This document shows, one piece after another, positions 8,468-15,894 of a DNA stretch of 64,000 nt. Where the stretch lies: the NCBI RefSeq assembly GCF_009363275.1, contig NZ_CP045324.1:3162001-3226000 (forward strand), given 5' to 3'. The position numbers were made by a program, and so were the translations under genes. Under the pieces are notes generated by a model that was given only the letters and a program-made list of their open reading frames with translations, was not told the DNA's origin and searched no databases. This DNA is from Marinobacter sp. THAF197a. GTDB lineage: Bacteria; Pseudomonadota; Gammaproteobacteria; Pseudomonadales; Oleiphilaceae. Position 1 is the stretch's first letter, and every line of letters begins with the position of its first letter.

Positions 8468-8863
8468 TCAGATATCGTTAAAACGACGGCGAGGAGAGTA
8501 AGCCGCCAGGCAATCGTCAGACGCGACCGTGGACTGCTGGGCGGCCTCTGTGGCGGGCGCATAGGCGCTTCGTCTGAGCAGTACGTGCCCGCTATCCAGG
8601 GTCTCAACAATGCCTTTTCTGAGTAATTCGTTGAGCACGACCGCCGGTGCCAGGTTCGAGTTGGCGGTACGAACCAGATCCCCGAAGGTGCCGGGGTCAT
8701 TGATCATGGCGAGCAGCATTCGAGGGTGCTGCTGCTCATCCAGAAACCCGAAAGGCCCGAGCCAGCACCGAATGACTTGCCTGGCTCCGGGAGACAGCAG
8801 TGTGGTTACCAAGCCCGTTGGCTGCCACTTTGAGGGGTGGCTTTGCGAGTGGTTGGGGCTCAT
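8468..8863 (-). CDS. Short DUF6502-like paralogue (C-terminal half only)
   Basis: A 131-residue protein whose middle (GTFGDLVRTANSNLAPAVVLNELLRKGIVETLDSGHVLLRRSAYAP) matches the C-terminal half of the neighbouring DUF6502 protein (SFAGLVRKYSG..PRAVLDELLRVGVVVVEEGTGSLHLRKRAYVP). It lacks the N-terminal helix-turn-helix part. Its ATG overlaps the upstream TGA (ATGA), so it is translationally coupled. It may be a degenerate duplicate or a partner lacking the DNA-binding half. The frame is intact, which argues against a simple pseudogene. Confidence 0.65.
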   Translation of the reverse strand: MSPNHSQSHPSKWQPTGLVTTLLSPGARQVIRCWLGPFGFLDEQQHPRMLLAMINDPGTFGDLVRTANSNLAPAVVLNELLRKGIVETLDSGHVLLRRSAYAPATEAAQQSTVASDDCLAAYSPRRRFNDI

Positions 8864-9723
8864 GGTTGGTCATCTCCGTTTTTGCCTTGCTGAATCGGCT
8901 CTTCAAAATAGAAAATACTGACACCGGTTCGCACTGCATCTTTCGCGCTATCGTTACCCTGGCTTCCGGTGACATCCCGGTCGTAGGGGCCCAGCCAACT
9001 GTCGAGGTCTTCCAACAATGCCTGTGACCGCCCTGCCGCGTGTTTGCGCCAGCGCTCGATAACGTCCGACGGTATGTTGTCGTAGGTCAGCGTGCGCTGA
9101 AACAGCGGCTGCCTGCCCTGTTCGCTGCTGACCAGGTTGTGATCAACGGTTGCTATAAGATCTGATACGTCTTCGCCAAAGATCTGGAGCATATCGTCAC
9201 TGTCACCTGCAGGAACGTAAGCCCTTTTGCGGAGGTGCAGACTGCCGGTACCTTCCTCCACCACCACAACACCCACCCGCAGAAGCTCATCCAGCACTGC
9301 TCTTGGCGGCATGTCACCACTGTACTTGCGGACCAGACCGGCAAAACTGGGTTCACCCTCGAAGGCCAGAACAGCAGGCTGACCGTCGGCTGACTGAAAG
9401 GTTGCATCGTGCACCCAGCCAGAGACCACCCGGGACGCCCGGTTGGCATTAGACGTGGTCTCCCGTGCCGGATTTCCGCCTGACAGTATTTCCCGCTGGC
9501 GTTTTACTTCCTTTCGGGTCAGGCCTGTCATAACGGCCGCCCGTGAGTCTGTGGGTTTGCGCCGACCATCGGTAAAATCCTCAAGAGCCGATTCCACATA
9601 GGCCCGCTTCACCAGTTCAGAGAACTCGCCATAGGGCACACCGTTGCGCAACAACAATCTGGCCAAAGGACGCAGAATGCGAAACAGCGCTTTGTGAAGG
9701 GGAGTGATGTTGGAATCAGTCAT
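8860..9723 (-). CDS. DUF6502 family protein, predicted HTH regulator
   Basis: A 287-residue protein from the ATG at 9723. The N-terminal part (LHKALFRILRPLARLLLRNGVPYGEFSELVKRAYVE) is characteristic of DUF6502. It is followed by a predicted helix-turn-helix around residues 58-78 (DSRAAVMTGLTRKEVKRQRE). The C-terminal half carries the conserved LVRKYSG..LDELLRVGVV segment. A TGGGA-N6-TCCCA inverted repeat sits immediately upstream of the start, and two more lie upstream of the partner DUF5666 gene, consistent with autoregulation (inference). A GTG start at 9780 is possible but less typical. Confidence 0.75.
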   Translation of the reverse strand: MTDSNITPLHKALFRILRPLARLLLRNGVPYGEFSELVKRAYVESALEDFTDGRRKPTDSRAAVMTGLTRKEVKRQREILSGGNPARETTSNANRASRVVSGWVHDATFQSADGQPAVLAFEGEPSFAGLVRKYSGDMPPRAVLDELLRVGVVVVEEGTGSLHLRKRAYVPAGDSDDMLQIFGEDVSDLIATVDHNLVSSEQGRQPLFQRTLTYDNIPSDVIERWRKHAAGRSQALLEDLDSWLGPYDRDVTGSQGNDSAKDAVRTGVSIFYFEEPIQQGKNGDDQP

Positions 9724-9726
9724 ATT

Positions 9727-9742
9727 TGGGATTGTATTCCCA
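9727..9742. promoter_or_regulatory. Inverted-repeat operator TGGGA-N6-TCCCA (site 1)
   Basis: TGGGA (9727-9731), six spacer bases, TCCCA (9738-9742). It lies four bases upstream of the DUF6502 start codon and inside the 77-base gap after the DUF5666 gene. It matches the two exact sites at 11282-11322, which suggests one regulator acts at both places. Confidence 0.55.
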
Positions 9743-9800
9743 TAGCAACCGTGAAGCCAGCGCCGGGGGCCCTGAGGCACCCCAAGCGCTGCCCGGTCGG

Positions 9801-11225
9801 TTAATCGTCGATATCGTCGGTCAGTACATACTGACCACCGCTGGTGCGACGATATTCCACTTCAACTTCGTCACCCACGCGGGCGCCGTCGGTGCTGTAC
9901 CCGTTCAGCAGGATTTCCAGGTTCATAAAAGTAACCGACGTGCTGCTGAGTGCATCGATCCGCGCTTCCAGCTCGTAGTCATCATCATCGTCGTCATCTT
10001 CCCGTTCAATGGTGAAGGCTTCCAGGTAGCCGCCATTCTCACTGCGCTGGCGGCCCTCGATCTCCAGATAATCGCCAACACGGAAACCGTTGATGTCCTC
10101 TACGCGGCTTCGACGGTCGTCGTCATCGTCGTCATCGATTAAGGTTCCCGGCGTCAGCTGAACCCGGATGCCGCTGACGATCAGCACTTCGTTGCTGAGA
10201 TCGATCTGCTCCAGCCGGCCATCGAGTTCAACATCGCCATCGCGGCCTTCGATTTCTTCCGCGATCAATACGCCATTGCGGAAGTCGCCTTCGACTTTCA
10301 CAAACAGGCCGTTCTGCAAACTGCTTTCGCGGATGTCGTCGAACTCGGTGCCACGGTTGTACTGAACTTGTACGCCGTTGATCCTGAAGCTTCGGCCGGA
10401 GGCATCGAAGTCGTAGATTTCACCCGAAATTTCTACGTCATCGTCGTCATCAAACAGATCGTCTTCATCCTCAATCTCCCTGGCGATCAGAATGCCGTTT
10501 TCCAGGTAGCCTTCCACTTCCACAGCCAACCCATTGCGGAGATCGTCCAGATCAAAATCATCATCCCCGGTTGCCGAGTTATAATCGATCTGCAACCCGT
10601 TGATCTCAAAGGTTCTGGCACTGGTATCCAGATTTGCCACAAGGCCCTCAATTTCAACGTCGTTGAAGTCGTCGAAGCGCGAGCCTGCGCTGCGGGCGCC
10701 TACGTAGCTCGCGCGAAAATCACCGTTCTCCATACGCCATCCGCTGATGCGCACGTTGTATGCCCCGGGATTGCCCGCCAGTTCCAACGGTGTCGCGCCG
10801 CGGAAGACAGTTTGACGATCCAACCGCACGGTCTGGTTCAGCAACTGCAGCTGGCCAGTTTTCTCTATGTCATCCCAGTTCATGCTGGTCAGTGGGCCAC
10901 GCAGGGTGTCATCGTAGGAGACGTCATCAGCCCGGCCTGCTCCGCGGCCGTCCCAGCTGCCTTTGACCTTCAAAATCATACCTTTGTGGAGTTGATCCTC
11001 CCTTTCGATCCCGTCGTCACTACTCACGCTGCCACTGGTCTGAAAGCGCGTGCCATTCACGTACACACTGCCAAACCCGGTAACCGCACCAACGCTGGTG
11101 CCCTGGCTGCTGGCGTTCACGGCGCTGCCGTCACCGGAGCCTCCTCCGCCACATGCTGCCAAAGTTCCGGCCAGAGCGCCGGCAATCACCATTCTCACTG
11201 CTGTAGTCAGCCCATTGCGTTTCAT
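9801..11225 (-). CDS. DUF5666 repeat lipoprotein (copy A)
   Basis: A 474-residue lipoprotein: signal peptide with lipobox LAAC (C25) followed by GGGGSGDGS, then VGAVTGFGSVYVNGTRF opening the first DUF5666 unit. At least four related beta units follow (EIEGLVANLDTSARTFEINGLQI; EISGEIYDFDASGRSFRINGVQV; ELDGRLEQIDLSNEVLIVSGIRV). They are separated by runs of Asp and Glu such as DDDDDDDYELEA. It resembles the copy at 6921-8429 throughout and so is a duplicate. ATG at 11225 has GGAGAAGAATC before it. Its promoter region carries two exact operator-like repeats. Confidence 0.8.
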   Translation of the reverse strand: MKRNGLTTAVRMVIAGALAGTLAACGGGGSGDGSAVNASSQGTSVGAVTGFGSVYVNGTRFQTSGSVSSDDGIEREDQLHKGMILKVKGSWDGRGAGRADDVSYDDTLRGPLTSMNWDDIEKTGQLQLLNQTVRLDRQTVFRGATPLELAGNPGAYNVRISGWRMENGDFRASYVGARSAGSRFDDFNDVEIEGLVANLDTSARTFEINGLQIDYNSATGDDDFDLDDLRNGLAVEVEGYLENGILIAREIEDEDDLFDDDDDVEISGEIYDFDASGRSFRINGVQVQYNRGTEFDDIRESSLQNGLFVKVEGDFRNGVLIAEEIEGRDGDVELDGRLEQIDLSNEVLIVSGIRVQLTPGTLIDDDDDDDRRSRVEDINGFRVGDYLEIEGRQRSENGGYLEAFTIEREDDDDDDDYELEARIDALSSTSVTFMNLEILLNGYSTDGARVGDEVEVEYRRTSGGQYVLTDDIDD

Positions 11226-11281
11226 GATTCTTCTCCAGGCATGTCGTCAATCCGTTGCTGGCCAATTCCGGCCACCTAAAT

Positions 11282-11322
11282 TGGGATATTTTTCCCAATT
11301 ATTAATTGGGAATTTAATCCCA
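11282..11322. promoter_or_regulatory. Tandem operators TGGGA-N6-TCCCA (sites 2 and 3)
   Basis: Two copies lie at 11282-11297 and 11307-11322, centre to centre 25 bp, in an AT-rich stretch 57-97 bases upstream of the DUF5666 copy A start. Spacing and arms are identical to the site at 9727-9742. They sit in the divergent region shared with the DUF6435 gene. A fourth, imperfect site (TGGGA-N6-ACCCA) is at 11376-11391. Confidence 0.6.
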
Positions 11323-11375
11323 TATTTTAGTTTTGTCCAGAAGCGTTGATGAAATATTTGTGAACTCTGTAAGAA

Positions 11376-11391
11376 TGGGACCGTATACCCA
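11376..11391. promoter_or_regulatory. Imperfect operator-like repeat (site 4)
   Basis: TGGGA (11376-11380), six bases, ACCCA (11387-11391). It differs from the other three sites by one base and lies 30 bases upstream of the small DUF6435 gene. It may extend the same regulon in the divergent direction; one mismatch makes this uncertain. Confidence 0.3.
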
Positions 11392-11420
11392 GAGACAAAC
11401 AGGGCAACCGGAAAAACCTT

Positions 11421-11597
11421 ATGTTGGGATTTTTGAAAGGCGATCCAAAGAAGAAACTACAAAAGGCGTATGAGGACAAACTGGCCAAGGCGCTGCACGC
11501 CCAACGCAACGGCGACTTACGCAGCCATGGCACGCTGATGGAAGAAGCGGAAAAACTGTACGCGGAAATCCAGAACCTTGAGCAAGGCAAGCATTGA
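11421..11597 (+). CDS. Small DUF6435-like protein
   Basis: A 58-residue, highly charged helical protein (starts MLGFLKGDPKKKLQKAYEDK). The pattern of a short hydrophobic start, DPKKKL, then a helix containing AQRNGDL and an EAEKLYAEI end fits the DUF6435 family of unknown function. ATG at 11421 has only a weak purine stretch (GGAAAA) upstream. The gene is divergent from DUF5666 copy A. No transmembrane helix is seen. Confidence 0.7.
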   Translation: MLGFLKGDPKKKLQKAYEDKLAKALHAQRNGDLRSHGTLMEEAEKLYAEIQNLEQGKH

Positions 11598-11632
11598 GGG
11601 GCGGGCAGCGCCAGACTGCGCTGCCCTTTGGC

Positions 11633-11977
11633 TCATTCTCCCAGCAACTGCCTGATCTGCTGATTGAGGCGAGCCACTTCCCTGCGCATGTCGTTGACCT
11701 CATCGATCAGATCAAGGGAGACCGCCAGGCCGGGCAGGTTGAGTTTCAGATCTCGTTGCAACCTCAGGGCTTTCTGCAAACGGGCCAGGGCCTCCACATC
11801 AAACTGCCACTCGCGAGCCTCGGTAATGTCCTCTACCGGGCTTATGATGCCGTAGTTGACCAGTTTGATGACAAACTCAGCGTGGCAGTCTCCCCGTTCA
11901 CACACTTCCCGCAAGGTGAAGGTATTGCCGTTTTCGTCGGCCACTTCTACAGTCAGGATCTGGTCTTTGCGTGTCAT
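11633..11977 (-). CDS. cbpM: CbpM, modulator of the DnaJ-like co-chaperone CbpA
   Basis: A 114-residue MerR-HTH-like small protein. TLREVCERGDCHAEFVIKLVNYGIISP is the typical CbpM N-terminal helix pair and the rest forms a helix ending in a coiled coil (ALRLQRDLKLNLPGLAVSLDLIDEVNDM). CbpM binds the J-domain of CbpA and blocks its co-chaperone and DNA-binding activity. It lies directly after cbpA. I chose ATG at 11977 (GGGGTGGGT upstream); a GTG at 11992 overlapping the cbpA stop is an alternative that would add five residues. Confidence 0.85.
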   Translation of the reverse strand: MTRKDQILTVEVADENGNTFTLREVCERGDCHAEFVIKLVNYGIISPVEDITEAREWQFDVEALARLQKALRLQRDLKLNLPGLAVSLDLIDEVNDMRREVARLNQQIRQLLGE

Positions 11978-11988
11978 ACCCACCCCGC

Positions 11989-12960
11989 TCACACGTGCAA
12001 CTTGCTGCGTGGATTAAAGTTCTTCTCTAGCTCCGCCAGCTTTTCATAAAGCGATTCAGCCTCGGCCGAGTGCTGCTCTGGCATGGCGACCTGCAGGACA
12101 ACGATCTGGTCACCCGGATGCTTGCCCGGGAAGCCTTTGCCTTTGAGCCGGAGCTTACGGCCACTGGTGGAACCCTTCGGCACCTTCACCTTCACCTTGC
12201 CGCCGACCGTGGGCGCGGTGACCGTGGCGCCCAACGCGGCTTCCCAGGGCGACACCGGCAGTGTTACCAGTATATCCGCGCCTTCCACAACAAAGTGGGG
12301 ATGCGGGGCAAGCTCCACTTCAATAAACAGGTCTCCGTTCGCGCCCCCACCCAGGCCCGGTGCCCCCTGCCCTTTCAGGCGGATATGCTGACCCTCGCGC
12401 ATGCCGGCCGGTATCTTGACGTTCAGGGTCTTGCGGCGCGCGATCATCCGGCCGTGGTCATCCGGCTCATGTACGGTAAACGACACCTGTTTTTCACAGC
12501 CATTAAACGCTTCCTCAAGGAACAGCGCCAGGCGGGCATGCACATCCTCACCACGCATGGAACGGGCCTGCCGGAAACCACCGCTGTACCCTGCGCCAGA
12601 AAACCCGCCAGCACGGCCACCGCCGAAGATTTCTTCAAAAAAGTCACTGAACTGCCGGGCATCGGCTTCGGTATAGCCGCCACCACCAAAGCCGGATGAG
12701 CTCTGCCAACCCGGAGGCGGCTGGAACGAGCCGTCGGCACGGGCGCCGTACTTGCGCAGTTGATCGTACTCGGCGCGTTTTTCGGGGTCTTTCAGAGCTT
12801 CGTAGGCTTCCCCGACTTCCTTGAATTTGTCGCTGGCGTCCTCTTCCTTGCTGACATCCGGGTGGTACTTTCGCGCCAGCTTTCGATAGGCCTTTTTGAT
12901 GTCCTCGGGTGAGGCAGACTCACTCACCCCCAGGGCGGCGTAATAGTCTTTGAAGTCCAT
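11989..12960 (-). CDS. cbpA: Curved-DNA-binding DnaJ-like co-chaperone CbpA
   Basis: A 323-residue class II J-domain protein. The J-domain covers residues 1-70 with the HPD motif at H33-P34-D35. A Gly/Phe-rich linker (GGGRAGGFSGAGYSGGFRQA) follows, then two C-terminal substrate-binding domains (LNVKIPAGMREGQHIRLKGQG; VTAPTVGGKVKVKVPKGSTSGRKLRLKGKG). There is no zinc-finger region, which separates it from DnaJ. It stimulates DnaK and binds DNA in stationary phase. ATG at 12960 has AGGAGTTCC before it. cbpM follows immediately. Confidence 0.93.
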   Translation of the reverse strand: MDFKDYYAALGVSESASPEDIKKAYRKLARKYHPDVSKEEDASDKFKEVGEAYEALKDPEKRAEYDQLRKYGARADGSFQPPPGWQSSSGFGGGGYTEADARQFSDFFEEIFGGGRAGGFSGAGYSGGFRQARSMRGEDVHARLALFLEEAFNGCEKQVSFTVHEPDDHGRMIARRKTLNVKIPAGMREGQHIRLKGQGAPGLGGGANGDLFIEVELAPHPHFVVEGADILVTLPVSPWEAALGATVTAPTVGGKVKVKVPKGSTSGRKLRLKGKGFPGKHPGDQIVVLQVAMPEQHSAEAESLYEKLAELEKNFNPRSKLHV

Positions 12961-13240
12961 GGAACTCCTCACGTCTGATCAAAGGTAATGCTCTGATACT
13001 TAATAGTTGACGCTGGCGCGGAAAATACAAGGCGGGCGTGTTCAGGAATTGCGTTGGGTCAAAGCCGATATTGTCGCGCTCCGGCCAGCTTTCGTGACAC
13101 CGCTCACAACTACCGGACGCTGGCCGATTAGGACAATTTTTAACCAGCTATAGCATTTCAAAACCCCAGGCTTTCAGACCACTATTCATGCTGCAGTCCC
13201 AGTATTTGGAGTTTCTATCCCTTACAAACGGAGTTGCACT
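12961..13240. other. Intergenic region with an imperfect long hairpin
   Basis: This gap lies between the divergent cbpA and the SGNH lipoprotein genes and should contain both promoters. An imperfect stem is visible at 13070-13137. ATTGTC pairs with GACAAT on the outside, and CGGCCAGC (13082-13089) pairs with GCTGGCCG (13119-13126) inside, with a 29-nt loop. It does not contain the C-ANGGAN-G hairpins of the dispersed repeat. I see no open frame here. Confidence 0.4.
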
Positions 13241-14020
13241 ATGAACAACAATCACAAAAAACCGATATACCTGCCGGCTGCTGTTAAGGCCAGCCTGACC
13301 AAAGCCCTGGCCGCCCTGTTAATGGCAGCCCTGTTCACCGGATGTAGCGAACTGGGGTACCTGTTGAGTAACGACAAGGTGACCGATGCCGACAACAATC
13401 AGGTTGTCTTTGTTGGTGATTCCATCTTTGCGTTGTCTGGCGAGATCCAGAACCAGTTGGAAACCAAGGCCGGTGAAACCTTCCGGCGCTATACCGTGTC
13501 TGGCGCCCAGTTGTCCGGCGAGCTGATTGCCCCGTCTATCCCAAATCAGTTCCGGGAGGCGGTATCTGACAACCCGGATATCAAGACCATGGTGGGCGAT
13601 GCTGGTGGTAACGATATCCTGATTCCAGCCATCTTCCTGAATTCCAACAACTGCAAAACGCCCTGGTGGCGTTTCGGCCGGCTGAGCCAGCAATGTCGGG
13701 ATTTTATTGATGACATCTATGTTGAAGGCGTGGACTTTCTTAATGAAGTAGCCGAAGCCGGGGTACAAAACGGCGTTCTTCTGGGTTACTACTACACCAA
13801 GAACGGGCTGTTTCGCCTGAAAGATATGAAGGAAGCGGTCGACTACGGCAACGCCACGCTGGCGCGGGCCTGCCGAAACTCAGTACTTGACTGCACCTTT
13901 GTTGATCCGCGAAGCGTGATCAACGACAGCGACATCATCTTTGATGGTATTCACCCGGCTGACAGCGGCTCGAAGAAAATCGCCGATCTGATCTGGCCGA
14001 AACTGCAGCCGCTACTCTAA
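13241..14020 (+). CDS. SGNH/GDSL-family lipoprotein hydrolase
   Basis: A 259-residue lipoprotein: a signal peptide with lipobox LFTGC (C35), then an SGNH hydrolase fold. Block I is VFVGDSIF (nucleophile S61), block III GGND (N124), and block V DGIHPADSG with the catalytic Asp and His. Two cysteine pairs (NNCKTP..QQCRDF; RACRNS..LDCTF) may form periplasmic disulfides. The likely activity is ester or acetyl hydrolysis at the envelope; the substrate is unknown. GGAG lies seven bases before the ATG. The next gene on the same strand encodes a membrane-anchored helical protein that may work with it. Confidence 0.82.
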   Translation: MNNNHKKPIYLPAAVKASLTKALAALLMAALFTGCSELGYLLSNDKVTDADNNQVVFVGDSIFALSGEIQNQLETKAGETFRRYTVSGAQLSGELIAPSIPNQFREAVSDNPDIKTMVGDAGGNDILIPAIFLNSNNCKTPWWRFGRLSQQCRDFIDDIYVEGVDFLNEVAEAGVQNGVLLGYYYTKNGLFRLKDMKEAVDYGNATLARACRNSVLDCTFVDPRSVINDSDIIFDGIHPADSGSKKIADLIWPKLQPLL

Positions 14021-14033
14021 GCCCGCAACCACT

Positions 14034-14058
14034 GGGCGGCCTCTTACCGGGGCCGCCC
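14034..14058 (+). terminator. GC-rich hairpin between two same-strand genes
   Basis: GGGCGGCC (14034-14041) pairs with GGCCGCCC (14051-14058) around a 9-nt loop, right after the SGNH gene stop. No T-run follows, so it is more likely a partial terminator or an mRNA-stabilising hairpin than a full stop between this gene and the next. Confidence 0.5.
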
Positions 14059-14076
14059 GACACCCTGAGGAACACC

Positions 14077-15102
14077 ATGAGAGCTCAAAGCTGGATCGTA
14101 CTCGCGGCATTCACAGGGCTGACCATGGCCGGCGGGATCTACATAGCCCAGGAGGCTGGTAACTCCGACGTTCAAAAGCGAGACCAGGCCATCGAAGCAA
14201 GACAGCCGCAGGCTATCTCGCCGCATGGCGACTCCACCCGGCAGGCCCGGGACAGGGTCCTGGAACTGGCGGTAAAGTACCTGGAGACCTACGGCGAAAC
14301 CATCCATAACCCGTCAACCCAGGCCCAACTGTATAACGAGAGACGGGCATTGATTGACGCAGACCCCGGCAACGGTGCCCAGCTGTTCCGCGATGCTGTT
14401 GAGACCGCCTTTCCCGATACCGCCGCACAGATTCTGACGCTGATGGCGAACCTGGACCGTTATCACGAATGGCTGGATGACAACGAGCTTCGGTTACAGG
14501 CACTGCAGCCGCTGCAGCGCGAAACTGAACTCTGGCAGCAACGCGAGGCCTTGTTTGGTGCGCTGGCGAGCCAGATCTGGGGAGAAGAAGCCTCGTTTCT
14601 GGAAGAAAAATCCCAGCGGTTCCAGCAGGCTGTCTCCAATCTGGAGGAATCCGGGGAACTCCAGTTAACCGAGCTGGCCCACCAGCTCCACACCAGTGCC
14701 GAGGAAATCTACGGCAGCGACATGACCCGGCAATTCGCCGGCTCCGGCGCCCTGGGCCACGCACTGTTCAGCCTGGACAGCGTGCAAAGCCATTTACAAC
14801 AGTTACCACCCAATCAGCGGCAGCAAACCATTACCGATCTGCGCCGGCAATTCGGCTATCCGGAGGATGCGCTGGAGCGCATGGCAAAACAGGACCAGAT
14901 TCGGGAGGAGAAATGGCAGAACGGGAACGCTTACATGGAGAAGCGACAAGATCTTTCCCGGCGCCTGGCCGGTGAAGAGCTGGAATCGGAACTCAACCGC
15001 TTGCGGGAAGAGCACTTCGGCATCGCAGCACCCACCATTGCACGCGAGGAAGAGGAGGGCTTCTATCGGTTTGAGCGGCCCCGGCGTTATGGCCTGAACT
15101 GA
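14077..15102 (+). CDS. Membrane-anchored helical protein, possibly lipase-chaperone (Lif)-like
   Basis: A 341-residue protein with one N-terminal hydrophobic helix (about residues 6-24, WIVLAAFTGLTMAGGIYIA) and an all-helical Gln/Glu/Arg-rich remainder. The layout (N-terminal anchor, variable linker, long alpha-helical body) is that of lipase-specific foldases. Segments such as QREALFGALASQIWGEEASFLEEKSQRFQ and NRLREEHFGIAAPTIAREEE are reminiscent of Lif repeats. The diagnostic RxxFDYxLSAxGE motif is absent, so the call is weak. The neighbour is an SGNH hydrolase, which a chaperone could serve. Alternative: an unrelated coiled-coil envelope protein. Confidence 0.45.
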   Translation: MRAQSWIVLAAFTGLTMAGGIYIAQEAGNSDVQKRDQAIEARQPQAISPHGDSTRQARDRVLELAVKYLETYGETIHNPSTQAQLYNERRALIDADPGNGAQLFRDAVETAFPDTAAQILTLMANLDRYHEWLDDNELRLQALQPLQRETELWQQREALFGALASQIWGEEASFLEEKSQRFQQAVSNLEESGELQLTELAHQLHTSAEEIYGSDMTRQFAGSGALGHALFSLDSVQSHLQQLPPNQRQQTITDLRRQFGYPEDALERMAKQDQIREEKWQNGNAYMEKRQDLSRRLAGEELESELNRLREEHFGIAAPTIAREEEEGFYRFERPRRYGLN

Positions 15103-15204
15103 GTTTTTCTCACCACACAGTCATTATCATTCACTCCCCTTAGCCAGTAGAATAACGCGCTTTGACGTTAGTCCGATCTGAACACGGAGTGAGACACCGA
15201 ACGG

Positions 15205-15894
15205 ATGCCGAACCAGCCTCAGGCGCAAACAGGCCACCCATCCAAACTGCTCGCACAGCTCGCCCATCTGGGCGCAGCTGCGACTACTGACGCCCTGCCC
15301 TGTTTTGCAGAGCGCCTGAGCCGGCTGTTTGGCCTGGGCGACACCATGACCCTGGATGCCGCCACCGCCTACCGCGCCCGGCAGCCGGGCGAGGTGCAAG
15401 GTGCGGTGGTCGATAAGCTGACCGACGAACTGACCACCACCCGCCGGGCACTGGTCCGCCGCGTTCACACCTGGGCGGATGAACTTGAGTTTGAAGGCGA
15501 GCCGGAATGTGAACCGGTGTTAAGTTCCTGGCTGGCATTACAGCGCAAGATCGCGGCCAATAGCCGCCAGTTTAGGGATAAAGTACGCAAATCCATGAAA
15601 GATCAGGGCCAGACCCTGGCCCGCCTGGCTGAGCTGGACGCGGTGTTCGATCACACCATGGCCGGCTACACCGGCCAGTGTTTTTCCACGGTATCCCAGG
15701 TGCTGGAGCAACGATTCCGGGCCTTACAGACATCCGATGAACACCCCCAAACATCAGGCCAGGCATCTCACGACTGGTTCCACCGTTACTGCGAGGAAGC
15801 GCAGGCCTTGTTACTCGCTGAACTGGACGTTCGGCTGGAACCGGTGCTGGGTTTGCTTGAAGCCTGCCACGATGAGGTTAATAACACCCCATGA
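15205..15894 (+). CDS. DUF3348 protein, first gene of a motor-like operon
   Basis: A 229-residue soluble helical protein. HPSKLLAQLAHLGAAAT near the start, FAERLSRLFGLGDTMTLDAA and the RRALVRRVHTW segment fit DUF3348. No signal or membrane helix is seen, so it is probably cytoplasmic. Its stop overlaps the start of the DUF802 gene (ATGA), and two more overlapping genes follow, so the four products are probably made in fixed proportions. Function is unknown; position suggests a cytoplasmic accessory of the MotA/TolQ-like complex. No strong ribosome binding site precedes the ATG. Confidence 0.75.
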   Translation: MPNQPQAQTGHPSKLLAQLAHLGAAATTDALPCFAERLSRLFGLGDTMTLDAATAYRARQPGEVQGAVVDKLTDELTTTRRALVRRVHTWADELEFEGEPECEPVLSSWLALQRKIAANSRQFRDKVRKSMKDQGQTLARLAELDAVFDHTMAGYTGQCFSTVSQVLEQRFRALQTSDEHPQTSGQASHDWFHRYCEEAQALLLAELDVRLEPVLGLLEACHDEVNNTP

